A DNA stretch of 64,000 bases from MESE01 sp036675035 (lineage in GTDB: Bacteria > Pseudomonadota > Gammaproteobacteria > Burkholderiales > Burkholderiaceae_D): positions 7,702 through 71,701 of the forward strand of contig JAKFFO010000193.1 of NCBI GenBank assembly GCA_036675035.1. The letters run 5' to 3'. The position numbers were made by a program, and so were the translations under genes. The stretch's first letter is position 1. The number at the start of each line of letters is the position of its first letter. This document shows positions 17,898 through 27,077 of the stretch, piece by piece. The notes under the pieces were generated by a model that worked only from the letters and a program-made list of their open reading frames with translations, had not been told where the DNA came from and made no database searches.

Positions 17898-17913
17898 TGG
17901 CATGGAGCTTGCG
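17898..17913 (+). promoter_or_regulatory. sigma54 (-24/-12) promoter for the hemerythrin gene
   Basis: TGGCATGGAGCTTGCG: two mismatches (C6 to T, last W to G), exact spacing. The predicted start site is near 17924, with RBS AGGAGA at about 17938, so the leader is short. Confidence 0.75.
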
Positions 17914-17948
17914 GCATCCCACCCTTGTGTTTCATCTAGGAGAAGACT

Positions 17949-18509
17949 ATGCCTGCACAGGCATCTCCCCATACACCCACACCGGATGTTTTAGATGCCC
18001 TGATCGAAGACCATAAAAACATACTCCAGTTATTCGCCGAGTTTCAAAGCATCCGGGATCATGCAGACGACGAGACCCGGCAAACATTGGTCGATGTCGT
18101 TTGTACGGAACTGGTTATTCACGCGCAGATAGAAGAGGAATTTCTCTATCCGGCGGTGCGCGACGCATTCGACGACATGAGCCTGGTCGATCAAGCCGCC
18201 GTCGAACATAACGTATCCAGGCAACTGATCGCCGAGCTGGAATCGATGCATCCGGACGACGAACTGTACGACGCAAAATTTACCGTGCTGGGCGAGTATG
18301 TCCGGCACCATATCGAAGAAGAGCAGAACAAGATTTTCCCGCGGATCAGGACAAGCGGAATCGATCTGGAAACGCTTGGAGAAGATATTTTGCAGCTGCG
18401 GCGAGAGTTGCGTAGCGAATTCGGTGTTCCCGATGAAGGATTCGATGAAGACGGCAGCGATGTCGGATTTCAACATCACAAGAAGTGGCGCTATCCGCAT
18501 CATCACTGA
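17949..18509 (+). CDS. hemerythrin HHE-domain protein
   Basis: 186 residues; ATG at 17949 preceded by AGGAGAAG. The N-terminal 150 residues form a four-helix HHE domain with iron-ligand motifs in order: ALIEDHKNI, HAQIEEEFLYP, AVEHNV and VRHHIEEEQNKIFP. The C-terminus is acidic then His-rich (FQHHKKWRYPHHH). Such proteins bind a di-iron centre and are linked to O2, NO or oxidative-stress handling. The His-rich tail could add metal binding (inference). Single gene with its own sigma54 promoter. Confidence 0.85.
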   Translation: MPAQASPHTPTPDVLDALIEDHKNILQLFAEFQSIRDHADDETRQTLVDVVCTELVIHAQIEEEFLYPAVRDAFDDMSLVDQAAVEHNVSRQLIAELESMHPDDELYDAKFTVLGEYVRHHIEEEQNKIFPRIRTSGIDLETLGEDILQLRRELRSEFGVPDEGFDEDGSDVGFQHHKKWRYPHHH

Positions 18510-18706
18510 TGCCATCGGCGACATGCAAGCGATGCCGCTTCCGCCGGCTTCCGCCTGCAAGAAAGTCGGAACGCCAGCCATCCGAAAAGATTCGGTCCGG
18601 GCAATACCGTGCTCGGAACGGTCCCCGGCTTGCGCCGCCATTTATCGAGTGGAAACGTCTGCTCCGACTCGGCTGGCGACGATCAGGCGATCGCCCGGCA
18701 TCATTG

Positions 18707-19867
18707 TCATAATGGATTGACGATCGCGCCGGAATCGCGGAGCTTCCGAACCGGTTTGCGGTCCTGCTGTTTCGCTCTCACCGCGGCCTCAAGCAATAAC
18801 CAGATTTTTTCAGCCGTCGCATCCCAGGATGCCGATGAGACGAGCGTGCGCATTTTTTCTACCTGTTGCGCACGGCGTTCGGTCGATTCCAGCAACGCTG
18901 CCTCGCACGCAGTGACAAACTGGGCCGCGTCATGTGCGATGTAGACAATGTCCTCGTACAACTCCACCACATCGTTCATCGGCGTGCTTACCACAGGCAA
19001 TTCAGCAGCCATATACTCAAGCGCCTTGGCGGGATTGATGAAACGTGTTGATTCATTCACGCTGAACGGCAGCAGGCAGACATCCCATCCGGCCAGGAAA
19101 TACGGCAATTCCGCATACGGCTGCCGGCCCAGATAATGAATATTCTCGCGTTGCGGCAGCAGCACCGACTCGTTTTTCACGATCGGACCGACCAATACGA
19201 TCTGCCACTGCGGGTGCGCATCTGCCACTTGCGCAATCAATTCGGAGTCGAAGCGTTCATCGATCACGCCATAAAATCCGAGCCGTGGTCCTGGAATGTT
19301 TCTATGCGCCGGATGTGAATTGATGCGATCGAGCGCCTGCGTAAAATGCGCCGCGTCGACGCTGCCCGGAAAACAATGCACGTTGGGATGACGCTCGCAC
19401 CTGGAGCGATGCAGGCTTGGCCCGCCGGTAAATACTACGTCGGCGATCTTGAGCGCCGCATTTTCACGCTGCAGAAGTTGCAAGGGCGAGTCGCGAAACG
19501 AGGCCCGCTGACTCATGCAGTCGTAAACCACCAGCTGCGGTTGCAGCTCCTGCAGCAGCGGGATTGCCATGGGAGTATGGAACCAGGCAATATGATCCTC
19601 ATGGTCAAGAGCCAGCTGACGTATCAGCTTTCGCATCTGCGGCAATTGATCGTCATGGAAGCCCTGCGCGGAAACCGAGGTGTGAGGCTGGTACACAAGA
19701 ACATTCGGAATCGGACTCGATATTTCCCAACGGCTTTCGCGCTCACTGTAAATCGGTTCTTCGACAAAAATCACTTGATAATATTGTGCCAACCTGGCAA
19801 ACAGGTGCTGCGGACGCTGGTAGGCAAAATTCCACCGAAGATCCGAAAACACGATAATTGAAGGCAT
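18707..19867 (-). CDS. glycosyltransferase, GT-B fold (family 1-like)
   Basis: 386 residues. ATG at 19867 with AAGGAGA upstream; a TTG at 19906 is rejected. The N-terminal half (VFSDLRWNFAYQRPQHLFARLAQ) is typical of GT-B enzymes that modify polysaccharides, often encoded with exopolysaccharide or UDP-galactopyranose mutase genes. The C-terminal half has ERFDSELIAQVADAHPQWQIVLVGP and the donor-site region FINPAKALEYMAAELPVVST. Cytoplasmic, with acceptor unknown. It lies in the island with a second glycosyltransferase at 14741, possibly the same envelope modification. Confidence 0.8.
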   Translation of the reverse strand: MPSIIVFSDLRWNFAYQRPQHLFARLAQYYQVIFVEEPIYSERESRWEISSPIPNVLVYQPHTSVSAQGFHDDQLPQMRKLIRQLALDHEDHIAWFHTPMAIPLLQELQPQLVVYDCMSQRASFRDSPLQLLQRENAALKIADVVFTGGPSLHRSRCERHPNVHCFPGSVDAAHFTQALDRINSHPAHRNIPGPRLGFYGVIDERFDSELIAQVADAHPQWQIVLVGPIVKNESVLLPQRENIHYLGRQPYAELPYFLAGWDVCLLPFSVNESTRFINPAKALEYMAAELPVVSTPMNDVVELYEDIVYIAHDAAQFVTACEAALLESTERRAQQVEKMRTLVSSASWDATAEKIWLLLEAAVRAKQQDRKPVRKLRDSGAIVNPL

Positions 19868-20031
19868 GCAGTCTCCTTGCCGTAAAACGGCGTGTAGGGC
19901 GGGCAATCTTCATCAATACGGCTCGCTCCCTGATTCCCGGCCCATCGGCAAGAGTGAGGCAGATCAATGGAATCCGATGGTGCAATGTCGTATAAGAAAA
20001 TCAGAAACCAATGTGACGTGCCGGCACCAGA

Positions 20032-20047
20032 GGCATTAATCCGGCCG
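20032..20047 (-). promoter_or_regulatory. weak candidate sigma54 promoter upstream of the GT-B gene
   Basis: Minus strand CGGCCGGATTAATGCC has GG-N10-GC spacing and a TGC -12 element but a poor -24. It is listed because a perfect GTAA-N3-TTAC dyad lies 69 bp upstream, the same distance as at 26551 (72) and 29038 (67). Confidence 0.3.
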
Positions 20048-20115
20048 TCCTTCCCAGGTGGTAACCGAATTTCTTCAAGCATGCCGCACGATTAAAAGCA
20101 GGAAAATATATTCCT

Positions 20116-20148
20116 CGCGTAAGTTTTACCGTCTGGCGTAAAAACTAC
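20116..20148. promoter_or_regulatory. candidate activator dyads between the GT-B gene and the hybrid kinase
   Basis: CGCGTAAGTTTTACCG (20116-20131) carries a perfect GTAA-N3-TTAC core, followed 19 bp on by GTAA-AAA-CTAC (20138-20148). It could act on either divergent gene. The rest of the 678-base gap 19868-20545 has no gene and no further strong -24/-12 match. Confidence 0.45.
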
Positions 20149-20545
20149 AGCAGACGATTTTTTACTTCTGGTGTCTGTATCCGTCGCGGCTGTCGAACAG
20201 GCCTTTTTGTTGTCGGTCGCCGTTCGCAGCACCGCCTTATTCTCCACTCAGCCTGAAAATATCGTCTTGAAATAACGCAAATGCATGACTCCGGGACGTG
20301 GTCGCAAAACGCATTGCTCAATTTTTCTCGCCTCGGCGAAGGACCTGATGAAACATGCTTGCTGGGACGGGTATTTCGAATCGGTACGATTTCTGCTTAG
20401 GCCTTTTTCCATTAGCGGCGACCATCGGCTTGCGGAAAAGGAATAATAGCAACCCGCATAACGGCGACCTCGCCTTTTGATCTGGATGTTCTACGTAACA
20501 GTTGAAGTGACAGTCGATACGAATCTTCGCGGGGGAACGAATCAG

Positions 20546-23392
20546 ATGTCCACGATATCGCTTGAAATGACATCATCGGTCGGCGGTCGGCAAAGCGGCC
20601 GGGATGCGAGCGAGCAAACGATCATGCAAACTGGATCCGCGACAGGCAGGCAAATTTTTCCTGCCCCGTCCGAAGCCGACTTCCGGCACATGTTCGCGTT
20701 TTGCGACGATGGAATTTTTTTGACGTCGCGGGATGTAATCGTACATGCGAACCGCGCCGCATTAAGACTGCTCGGCGCGGATGACCAAGGAGATCTGCAA
20801 GGCCTGGCAATGCCGGACGTTCTGCCATACGGCGAATCGGAGGATCTGACATTGCATATCACACGGGTAGTCGGCAATACCTATGCAATGCGGCGCAAAT
20901 TGCGGCGGCTGGACGGAAGCTTGATCGACGTTGAAGTTGCGATGGCGCCGTATCACGACGACGGCGATCGAGGTAGCGACGCAGGTGGCAATTCGAGGTG
21001 CATGGTCATCGTGCGTGATCTCGCTTTGCGACGTCGCGGCGCGAATCAGCCGGCGATGCACGAGCAACAATTTCAGTTGATCACGGAGGCTGCTCCGGCA
21101 TCAATCGCTTACATTGACGAAAGATCGCATTACCGATTCGTCAATGCGGTTTTCGCAAACTGGCTCGACAAACCAATTGAGGAAATAACCGGGCGCACTG
21201 CCGCGGAAGTGCATGGCTCCGCGTTCGGACAAATGCAAGCGCAGATTGCGAGGGCACTCCGCGGATTCCGTTCCAGCCATGAGTATCAACTTCAATCGCG
21301 AGACGGCATGCGCCGGGTGCTCGCGATCCATGTTCCGGACAGGCGGGATGATGGTCGGGTGCGGGGCGTGTTCTGCTTCGCGATCGATATCACTCATGAA
21401 AAGCGGGAACCCGACGCGCTTCATCGCAAAAAACAAAAGCTCGGAATTCTAAGGCAGGCAGCACCTACTTTCGTCGCGGAGTGCGACCAGAATTACCGGA
21501 TACGCGCAGTCGACAGGAATTTTTCGGACCAGTTCGGCATTGCGCGCAACGATGCAATCGGAGAACTGGTTCCCGAGATTATCGGCGAAGCGATTTTCTC
21601 GCAGGTGCGCAGCTTTGTCGACGCAGCGCTGGCCGGCAATGCGCGCGAACATGAGATCAAACTTCCGTTCCGGAATGGCAGTTTTCACTACCTCCATATC
21701 ATGTACGTTCCGGAGTTCGATACGAACGGCCGCGTTCACGGTGTGAGTGTGGCGGCAAGCGACGTTACGCGGCTGCGGCCGTCCGGTGAGCCGCAGCACC
21801 GGCGCGAGCATGATTTCAAGACCCTGATCGAAAACTCTCCTGATGGAATCGCCCGCATCGACCGGAATATGCGCCACATCTATGTCAATCCGGCGATAGA
21901 GACGGTAACCGGACTGCAGGCTGAGGAATATCTCGGCAAGACAAAAGCCGAGCTTGGCTTGCCGTACGATCTGGTCAACGCGTGGGAATCGGCTTGCCGC
22001 GCAGCCTTCGAATCCGGCACCGAGCAGCGGTTCAGTTTCGAGCTGAAAAAAAACGCCGGTATCCATTATTATTCGGCGCGCATCATACCGGAGACCGACC
22101 ATGCGGGCCGCATCGAGTCGGTACTCGGCATCAGCTATGACGTGACCGAGCGTACAAGAATGGAAAAGGAGCATCAGCAATTGCTGGCGCGCGAGCGTCA
22201 GGCAAGAATCCAGGCGGAGATGGCAGCGAAAGCCAGGGACGAATTTCTGGCGATCGTGTCACATGAACTGCGTGCCCCGCTGAACGGCGTGCAAAGCTGG
22301 GCTCATATTCTCGAAAATTATGTGAAGGATGCGACTTCATCGGCGCTGGCGCAACGGGCATTGCATGGCATCCGGATCGGCGTGGCGCAGCAGGTACGGC
22401 TGATCGAGGACCTGCTTGATGTGACGAGAATGATGAGCGGAAAGCTGCGGCTGGTAAAGCATCCGTTCATGCTGTTGCCGGCGATTCAGGCAGCAGTCGA
22501 AAGCGTGCGTGAACTCGCCGCCGCAAAACACATCGGCATTACTTGTGCCTACCAGATTTCGTCCGAGCAGGTCGACGGCGATTCCGACCGGATACAGCAG
22601 GCAGTCTGGAACCTGTTATCCAACGCCATCAAATTCACGCCGCAGGACGGCAATGTCTGGTTGACCGCAGCATGCGCGGATTCCCAGATCATGATTACGG
22701 TGCGGGATGATGGAGTCGGTATCGCTCCGGAGTTCCTGCCGCATTTGTTCGACCGCTTCAGCCAGCAGGACACTTCCAGCACGCGCGGGCACAGCGGCCT
22801 GGGATTGGGATTGTTTCTGGTACGGCACCTGATCGAATTGCATGGAGGGTCGGTAAAGGTCGAAAGCTCCGGTGAGGGACAAGGCACCACTTTTTCGATT
22901 GTCCTGCCCTTGCATACCAAGCGGCAGCGGTACCCGGTCATCACTCAGGATGCGGCATCGATTGAAAATGATGCCAGCCTTCCATCGCTTGAAGGTCTGC
23001 AGGTGCTGCTGGTAGACGACCAGGAGGAAGCAAGGGAATCGCTGGCAATTCTTCTGGCGACCGCCGGTGCCGCAGTGTTTCCCGCTGCGTCGTCCAAAGA
23101 AGCGTTCGAGTGGCTGTCAGGCATCGGACCGAATGAATTGCCGGATATATTGATATGCGATATCGCGATGCCGGTCGAGGATGGCTATTCAGTTCTGCGC
23201 AAAATCAGGACTTGGGAATCGGAACAGGGAAATACACCGTTACGCCGGCTGCCCGCTCTGGCGCTGACGGCATTTACCCAAAGAGAAGACCGGATCCGTG
23301 CGCTGACAGCCGGCTTCCAGATGCACATGACAAAGCCGGTTGCGCCGGAGGAGTTGATCGTAGTTATCGCAATGATGACTGCACGGGGCTAG
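20546..23392 (+). CDS. multi-PAS hybrid sensor histidine kinase
   Basis: 948 residues from ATG 20546, which has GGGGGA 10 bases upstream; starts at 20477/20486 lack an RBS. About four PAS domains occupy residues 45-545 (for example GIFLTSRDVIVHANRAALRL, IAYIDERSHYRFVNAVFANW, GIARIDRNMRHIYVNPAIET). HisKA has SHELRAPLNG with His near 573; the ATPase domain has NLLSNAIKF near 688, DDGVGI and GLGLGLFLV. The C-terminal receiver has VDD and phospho-acceptor Asp in LICDIAMP near 871. No membrane span is seen, so it is a cytoplasmic sensor. It lacks an HPt domain. Convergent with a sigma54 response regulator, its likely partner. Confidence 0.9.
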   Translation: MSTISLEMTSSVGGRQSGRDASEQTIMQTGSATGRQIFPAPSEADFRHMFAFCDDGIFLTSRDVIVHANRAALRLLGADDQGDLQGLAMPDVLPYGESEDLTLHITRVVGNTYAMRRKLRRLDGSLIDVEVAMAPYHDDGDRGSDAGGNSRCMVIVRDLALRRRGANQPAMHEQQFQLITEAAPASIAYIDERSHYRFVNAVFANWLDKPIEEITGRTAAEVHGSAFGQMQAQIARALRGFRSSHEYQLQSRDGMRRVLAIHVPDRRDDGRVRGVFCFAIDITHEKREPDALHRKKQKLGILRQAAPTFVAECDQNYRIRAVDRNFSDQFGIARNDAIGELVPEIIGEAIFSQVRSFVDAALAGNAREHEIKLPFRNGSFHYLHIMYVPEFDTNGRVHGVSVAASDVTRLRPSGEPQHRREHDFKTLIENSPDGIARIDRNMRHIYVNPAIETVTGLQAEEYLGKTKAELGLPYDLVNAWESACRAAFESGTEQRFSFELKKNAGIHYYSARIIPETDHAGRIESVLGISYDVTERTRMEKEHQQLLARERQARIQAEMAAKARDEFLAIVSHELRAPLNGVQSWAHILENYVKDATSSALAQRALHGIRIGVAQQVRLIEDLLDVTRMMSGKLRLVKHPFMLLPAIQAAVESVRELAAAKHIGITCAYQISSEQVDGDSDRIQQAVWNLLSNAIKFTPQDGNVWLTAACADSQIMITVRDDGVGIAPEFLPHLFDRFSQQDTSSTRGHSGLGLGLFLVRHLIELHGGSVKVESSGEGQGTTFSIVLPLHTKRQRYPVITQDAASIENDASLPSLEGLQVLLVDDQEEARESLAILLATAGAAVFPAASSKEAFEWLSGIGPNELPDILICDIAMPVEDGYSVLRKIRTWESEQGNTPLRRLPALALTAFTQREDRIRALTAGFQMHMTKPVAPEELIVVIAMMTARG

Positions 23393-23548
23393 GCTTACAC
23401 GGCAGCCGGAAGAATTGGCAAAGCGGGTCGACAGAACCGAGCATTTGAAGACGCAGTACGGAAACGCGGCTGCCCGTTGCGCCGTTGCCCGCATTAGCAG
23501 CGGTAGCACTGGCGTGGAACTGCGACGTTCGGTCTTTTCCTGCCACTA

Positions 23549-24964
23549 TCAACCGTATAGATTGTTCTTTGCCGGATTGGGGCCGGCATTCTCCTTATAC
23601 AAACAGGTCTCGTCGGCTTCCAGCGCGTCATGCGGGCCGTACTCTTCCAGCCTGTTGTAGAGTGTCTTCAGGCTGATGCCGAGTATGTCCGCAGCCCTTT
23701 TCTTTACACCACCGCATAGCTCCAGCGTCGCGAAAATCAGCTTGCGATCTACGTCGGCGAGTGACGTGCCAACCGGAATCGACAAGGTAAGTCCGCCGGA
23801 TGATTGAGAAGTCATCGTCGGCGCCAATGCAGCGGCATCGATCAGCTGGTCCGACAGAATGAACGCGCGCTGCATGTAATTTCTTAGCTCACGTACATTG
23901 CCCGGCCAATGATAATCGGCCAGGCAGTCGAGGCCATCCGGCGACATCACCTTGGCGGTGCCATGCGCGGCGTTCAACTCATCAAGAAAATGCTGGGCAA
24001 GCAGTTCAACGTCCGCGCCGCGGGCGCGCAGCGGCGGAATTTTCAGTGGAAACACATTGAGTCGGTGATAAAGATCGAGTCGCAACTTGCCTTCGGTGAT
24101 CGCGTCTTCAGGATCGCGATTGGTCGCCGCGATGATGCGCACATCGGTTTCCAGTTCCTGATTGCTGCCGATTCGCATGAACGCGCCGGTTTCCAGCACG
24201 CGCAACAGCTTTACCTGCAGCTCGATCGGCATTTCGGTAATTTCATCGAGGAACAGCGTGCCGCCGTTGGCTCTTTCAAAATATCCCTTGTGCTGGCGGT
24301 CGGCGCCGGTAAAGCTACCTTTCTCATGACCGAAAATTTCGCTTTCAATCAATTGCGGTGAAATGGCGCCGCAATTGACGGGCAGGAATGGCTGTTTCTG
24401 GCGCAGGCTGAGGTCGTGAATGGTTTGTGCAGCCAGCTCTTTTCCGGTGCCGCTTTCGCCCAGTAAAAGCACGGTTGCCTCGGTCGGCGCGACACGACCG
24501 ATATGGTTGTATAGCTTTTGCATCACCGGCGCCGCACCAAGCATTTGCCCGAAATGGCCAAGGCGCCGAAGCTCCGTTCTTAATGCGCCGATTTCGGTCT
24601 TCAAGTCCGCCGTACGAGGCACGCGCGACAGTAATGCCTTGAGTCGACGGAAATTGATCGGCTTGGTCAGGTAATCGGCCGCACCCAAACGCAACGCGTC
24701 GACTGCGGTCTCCAGGCTCGCATGTCCGGTAATCAAAACGATTTCAGTGGTCGAACGGGATTCGATGTCGCTGAACAAATCGAGTCCGTTACCATCGGGA
24801 AGTTTAAGATCGATCAGCACGACATCCGGCCTGCGGCGGCCAATCTGAATCTGCGCGTCGCGGATGTTCCCGGCGACGGCAGTCGTGAAGCCTTCTGCTG
24901 CGGTGATTTCGACCAGCGCCTCTCGCGTATTCAGGTCGTCATCAACGATGAGTACATGCGGCAT
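23549..24964 (-). CDS. NtrC-family sigma54 response regulator
   Basis: 471 residues. Receiver domain residues 1-120 with the acidic pocket DDD at 8-10, phospho-acceptor Asp52 (LIDLKLPDG) and conserved Lys in LTKP. The AAA+ domain (about 140-380) has GESGTGKE Walker A near 171, the GSFTGA sigma54-contact loop and GGTLFLDEITEMP Walker B. The Fis-type HTH near 425-450 reads KKRAADILGISLKTLYNRLEEYG; a 25-residue extra tail follows. It activates sigma54 promoters after phosphorylation. Convergent with the hybrid kinase. A poor sigma54 site (TGGAGTCATGCTTGCT, 25180-25195) lies upstream; the rest of 24965-25436 shows nothing. Confidence 0.9.
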   Translation of the reverse strand: MPHVLIVDDDLNTREALVEITAAEGFTTAVAGNIRDAQIQIGRRRPDVVLIDLKLPDGNGLDLFSDIESRSTTEIVLITGHASLETAVDALRLGAADYLTKPINFRRLKALLSRVPRTADLKTEIGALRTELRRLGHFGQMLGAAPVMQKLYNHIGRVAPTEATVLLLGESGTGKELAAQTIHDLSLRQKQPFLPVNCGAISPQLIESEIFGHEKGSFTGADRQHKGYFERANGGTLFLDEITEMPIELQVKLLRVLETGAFMRIGSNQELETDVRIIAATNRDPEDAITEGKLRLDLYHRLNVFPLKIPPLRARGADVELLAQHFLDELNAAHGTAKVMSPDGLDCLADYHWPGNVRELRNYMQRAFILSDQLIDAAALAPTMTSQSSGGLTLSIPVGTSLADVDRKLIFATLELCGGVKKRAADILGISLKTLYNRLEEYGPHDALEADETCLYKENAGPNPAKNNLYG

Positions 24965-25436
24965 ATTGAAACTTTCCCATTCCGGTTAATACGTCGCGTG
25001 TCCAGTTCGACCGAGTCAGAAACAGTGCGCGATTCCATGTCGGCCAGCGCAGCGTTGCGTCATTGGAGGCCGGGCTCAGTCAATCGCCACAAAATGATAC
25101 TGTGACATCGGCTCGGTACGGCTGCCGCAACCTGACTGATATTGGGAAGTGCAGCGTTGATTCATTTGAAGCAAGCAAAAGCAAGCATGACTCCAGCGGC
25201 ACTCGCTCGCGCCGGATCAGTCGCGCCGGATTGAATCGCAGCATCGACGATAACGCTTCAATATCGACGTCAATGATTGTGTGGCAGCGAATGATGTTGC
25301 GCCTCTATGCAATATGCAGCCAGACTGCAAAAACACACGAACGCCGGCCCCGTAACGACTGCCACGTCGCCGGAGCCGAGTTCGCTCAGCCGGAAATCAG
25401 GTAGCAACCGATTCCCGGCCGTTACTCGATAAATTC

Positions 25437-25703
25437 CTATTTCGATCCGCTACCGGAAGAACCGGAGCTGCCGCTGCCGCTGGCGCCTGCCGACCCGCTG
25501 GAGCTGGGAGAAGAGCCAGGAAGTGCACCGCCGGAAGAACCGGAGGACCCCATTGATCCGGACGAGCCGCTGGTGGCGCCGGATGAACCGGATGTGGCGC
25601 CTCCGGTGTCGCCCTCACGCTGACCGCAGCCAGTGGTGACGAACACGGCAGTCAACGCGGCGATCGCAAGCATCGACTTGGAAGTTTTTGACATAGCTTT
25701 CAT
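25437..25703 (-). CDS. Gly/Ser-rich small lipoprotein
   Basis: 88 residues. ATG at 25703 has AAAGGAAAG upstream. The signal SMLAIAALTAVFVTTGC ends in a lipobox, followed by GQREGDTGG and then almost only Gly, Ser and Ala (repeats of SGSSG). The mature chain would be unfolded and hydrophilic. Paralogous in signal and style to the next upstream gene. Function unknown; possibly a flexible periplasmic or surface spacer. Confidence 0.7.
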   Translation of the reverse strand: MKAMSKTSKSMLAIAALTAVFVTTGCGQREGDTGGATSGSSGATSGSSGSMGSSGSSGGALPGSSPSSSGSAGASGSGSSGSSGSGSK

Positions 25704-25818
25704 ATTCTTTCCTTTCAAAAATTAATCGAGGTCTATCGACAAGTTCTTTTACAAGTTTCGTTTGCTACTGCAACTGCACTACATACGAATCGCACTACTG
25801 CTTGAACCGTTCACACGC

Positions 25819-26451
25819 TTAGCGCGACGTACCCGATCCTGGGGTGCTGGAACTTGAGCCACCGGAGCTGGAACCAGATGTGCCTGAGGTTCCCGAACCG
25901 GACGAAGAGCCAGAGCTGGATGGGCTGCTGCCGCTCGATGACCCGCTCCCTGACGACCCGGACGCACCGGAAGAACCCGACGAGCCGGAAGCGCCCGAGG
26001 AACCCGACGATCCTGACGTGCCACTCTTGGTATCAGGCGAAGTCGTGCTGGAATCGGTGGCGCTGCTTCCAGGTGTAGTGCTGCTCGAACTTGAGCCGCT
26101 GGTTCCGGCGGCACCTGTGCTGCCCGTGTCGGAACCCGGTGTAGAGGTTGAACCGGTTGTGCCTGTGGTCGAAGAGCCTGAGCCGCTTGAATCGGACCCG
26201 GCCGCAGCCGAGCCGGATGTGCTCGGAGAGGTGCTAGGACTAGGCGTGGTTGCGCTTGAACTCGGCGATGTCGAATCGGAAGAGGCCGAACCGGAGGTAC
26301 TCGAACCTGCCGCACCCGAACCTGCTGTGCTTGAAGGACTGCTGCCGGTGCTACCGCTGCTTTGTTCCTCCGACTGACCGCAGCCGGCGAACATCAGACT
26401 TAACGCGCCGGCAGCCAGAAAGACCTTTGTTGTATATATCGTTGATCTCAT
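25819..26451 (-). CDS. large Gly/Ser/Thr-rich low-complexity lipoprotein
   Basis: 210 residues. ATG at 26451 with AAAGGAAC upstream; the longer frame to 26589 would run through the sigma54 promoter. The signal KVFLAAGALSLMFAGC ends in a lipobox, then GQSEEQ and about 180 residues of Ser, Gly, Thr, Ala and Pro. The first part is irregular (SSPSSTAGSGAAG), the second a run of SGSSGASGSSG units. No aromatic residues occur in the mature part, so it should be fully disordered and possibly extracellular or glycosylated (inference). Its own sigma54 promoter lies at 26551; 115 bases separate it from the smaller paralogue. Confidence 0.7.
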   Translation of the reverse strand: MRSTIYTTKVFLAAGALSLMFAGCGQSEEQSSGSTGSSPSSTAGSGAAGSSTSGSASSDSTSPSSSATTPSPSTSPSTSGSAAAGSDSSGSGSSTTGTTGSTSTPGSDTGSTGAAGTSGSSSSSTTPGSSATDSSTTSPDTKSGTSGSSGSSGASGSSGSSGASGSSGSGSSSGSSPSSSGSSSGSGTSGTSGSSSGGSSSSTPGSGTSR

Positions 26452-26550
26452 TATTTTGTTCCTTTCGCAAAAATTTATGTACCCAATGCCTTGACTGCGT
26501 TGTTTGAGATAAGTTTCGCAACTTTTCAACATAGTCATTCTTGTATCGGA

Positions 26551-26566
26551 CGCAGTTTTTGTGCCA
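26551..26566 (-). promoter_or_regulatory. sigma54 (-24/-12) promoter for the Gly/Ser-rich lipoproteins
   Basis: Minus strand TGGCACAAAAACTGCG: perfect -24, -12 TGC with exact spacing. It shares the AAAAACTGC core with the promoter at 29038. It is 100 bases upstream of the start at 26451. Confidence 0.8.
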
Positions 26567-26637
26567 ACACGAAAATCCCCCCTCTGCAATTTTTATCCGG
26601 CGACAGCATGCGATAGAGAAACCAAGCACGCCGCTAC

Positions 26638-26652
26638 CGGTAAAAATTACCG
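26638..26652. promoter_or_regulatory. candidate activator dyad
   Basis: Perfect palindrome CGGTAA-AAA-TTACCG, 72 bp upstream of the -24 element at 26551. It is the best example of the GTAA-N3-TTRC pattern in the island. Confidence 0.5.
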
Positions 26653-27077
26653 TTGCGTCCGTCGCTTCAGGAAAATTTTTCGAACATTCTGATTCATCGC
26701 AACGGGTCATCACGTTGAAATCAAATGCCCTGCATGATTAGGAACCTCTTTTTCTTTACTAGTTGCATTGGCAATTCGCACTTGATGTGATCTCTCTCAA
26801 TTAATGACGTATCCATTGCAATACGCGCATCCCGTCGTGCTACGGTAACCGCCATCGTCGCCGCGCCGCAGTAAAATCGCCGGCAACCCTATCTGCTGTC
26901 GCTCTCTCCGAATGGAATTTACTTGCCTTCGTTCCGTCTTCTCGACATCGATTGAATAATCGCAAACCCGGTTTTTTTGACTGACAGAAAATACGAAGGC
27001 GGGTTTATCTCTGACATATTGTCGGCCCTTCCAATCACCTGCCTGACGGCAGGGGCCCGAGAAAGATTCAAGTTTCG
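26653..27077. other. non-coding leader of the receiver-less sigma54 activator
   Basis: No gene and no correctly spaced -24/-12 site on the plus strand (a near match TGGAATTTACTTGC at about 26913 has spacing 9). A 6 bp hairpin CCTGCC-TGAC-GGCAGG lies at about 27038-27053, just before the gene. Confidence 0.4.

Noticed and set aside
17468..18016. 182-codon open frame on the plus strand
   Set aside because: It crosses the hemerythrin promoter, start codon and RBS in another frame and shows no family features; the hemerythrin frame is clearly the real one.
25844..26377. 177-codon Glu/Pro/Leu-rich frame opposite the Gly/Ser lipoprotein
   Set aside because: Antisense shadow of Ser/Gly codons; it has no RBS and no signal.
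25819..26451. Tandem DNA repeats or CRISPR-like array
   Set aside because: The periodicity comes from Gly/Ser codons in a coding frame with RBS and signal peptide; there are no constant repeats with unique spacers.
26591..26605. Second sigma54 promoter (TGCAATTTTTATCC on plus strand) above the Gly/Ser lipoprotein
   Set aside because: Spacing between the two elements is 9, not 10, bases; sigma54 is strict about this.
26910..26926. Sigma54 promoter (TGGAATTTACTTGC) for the receiver-less activator
   Set aside because: Spacing is one base short and the -24 element lacks the CAC part.
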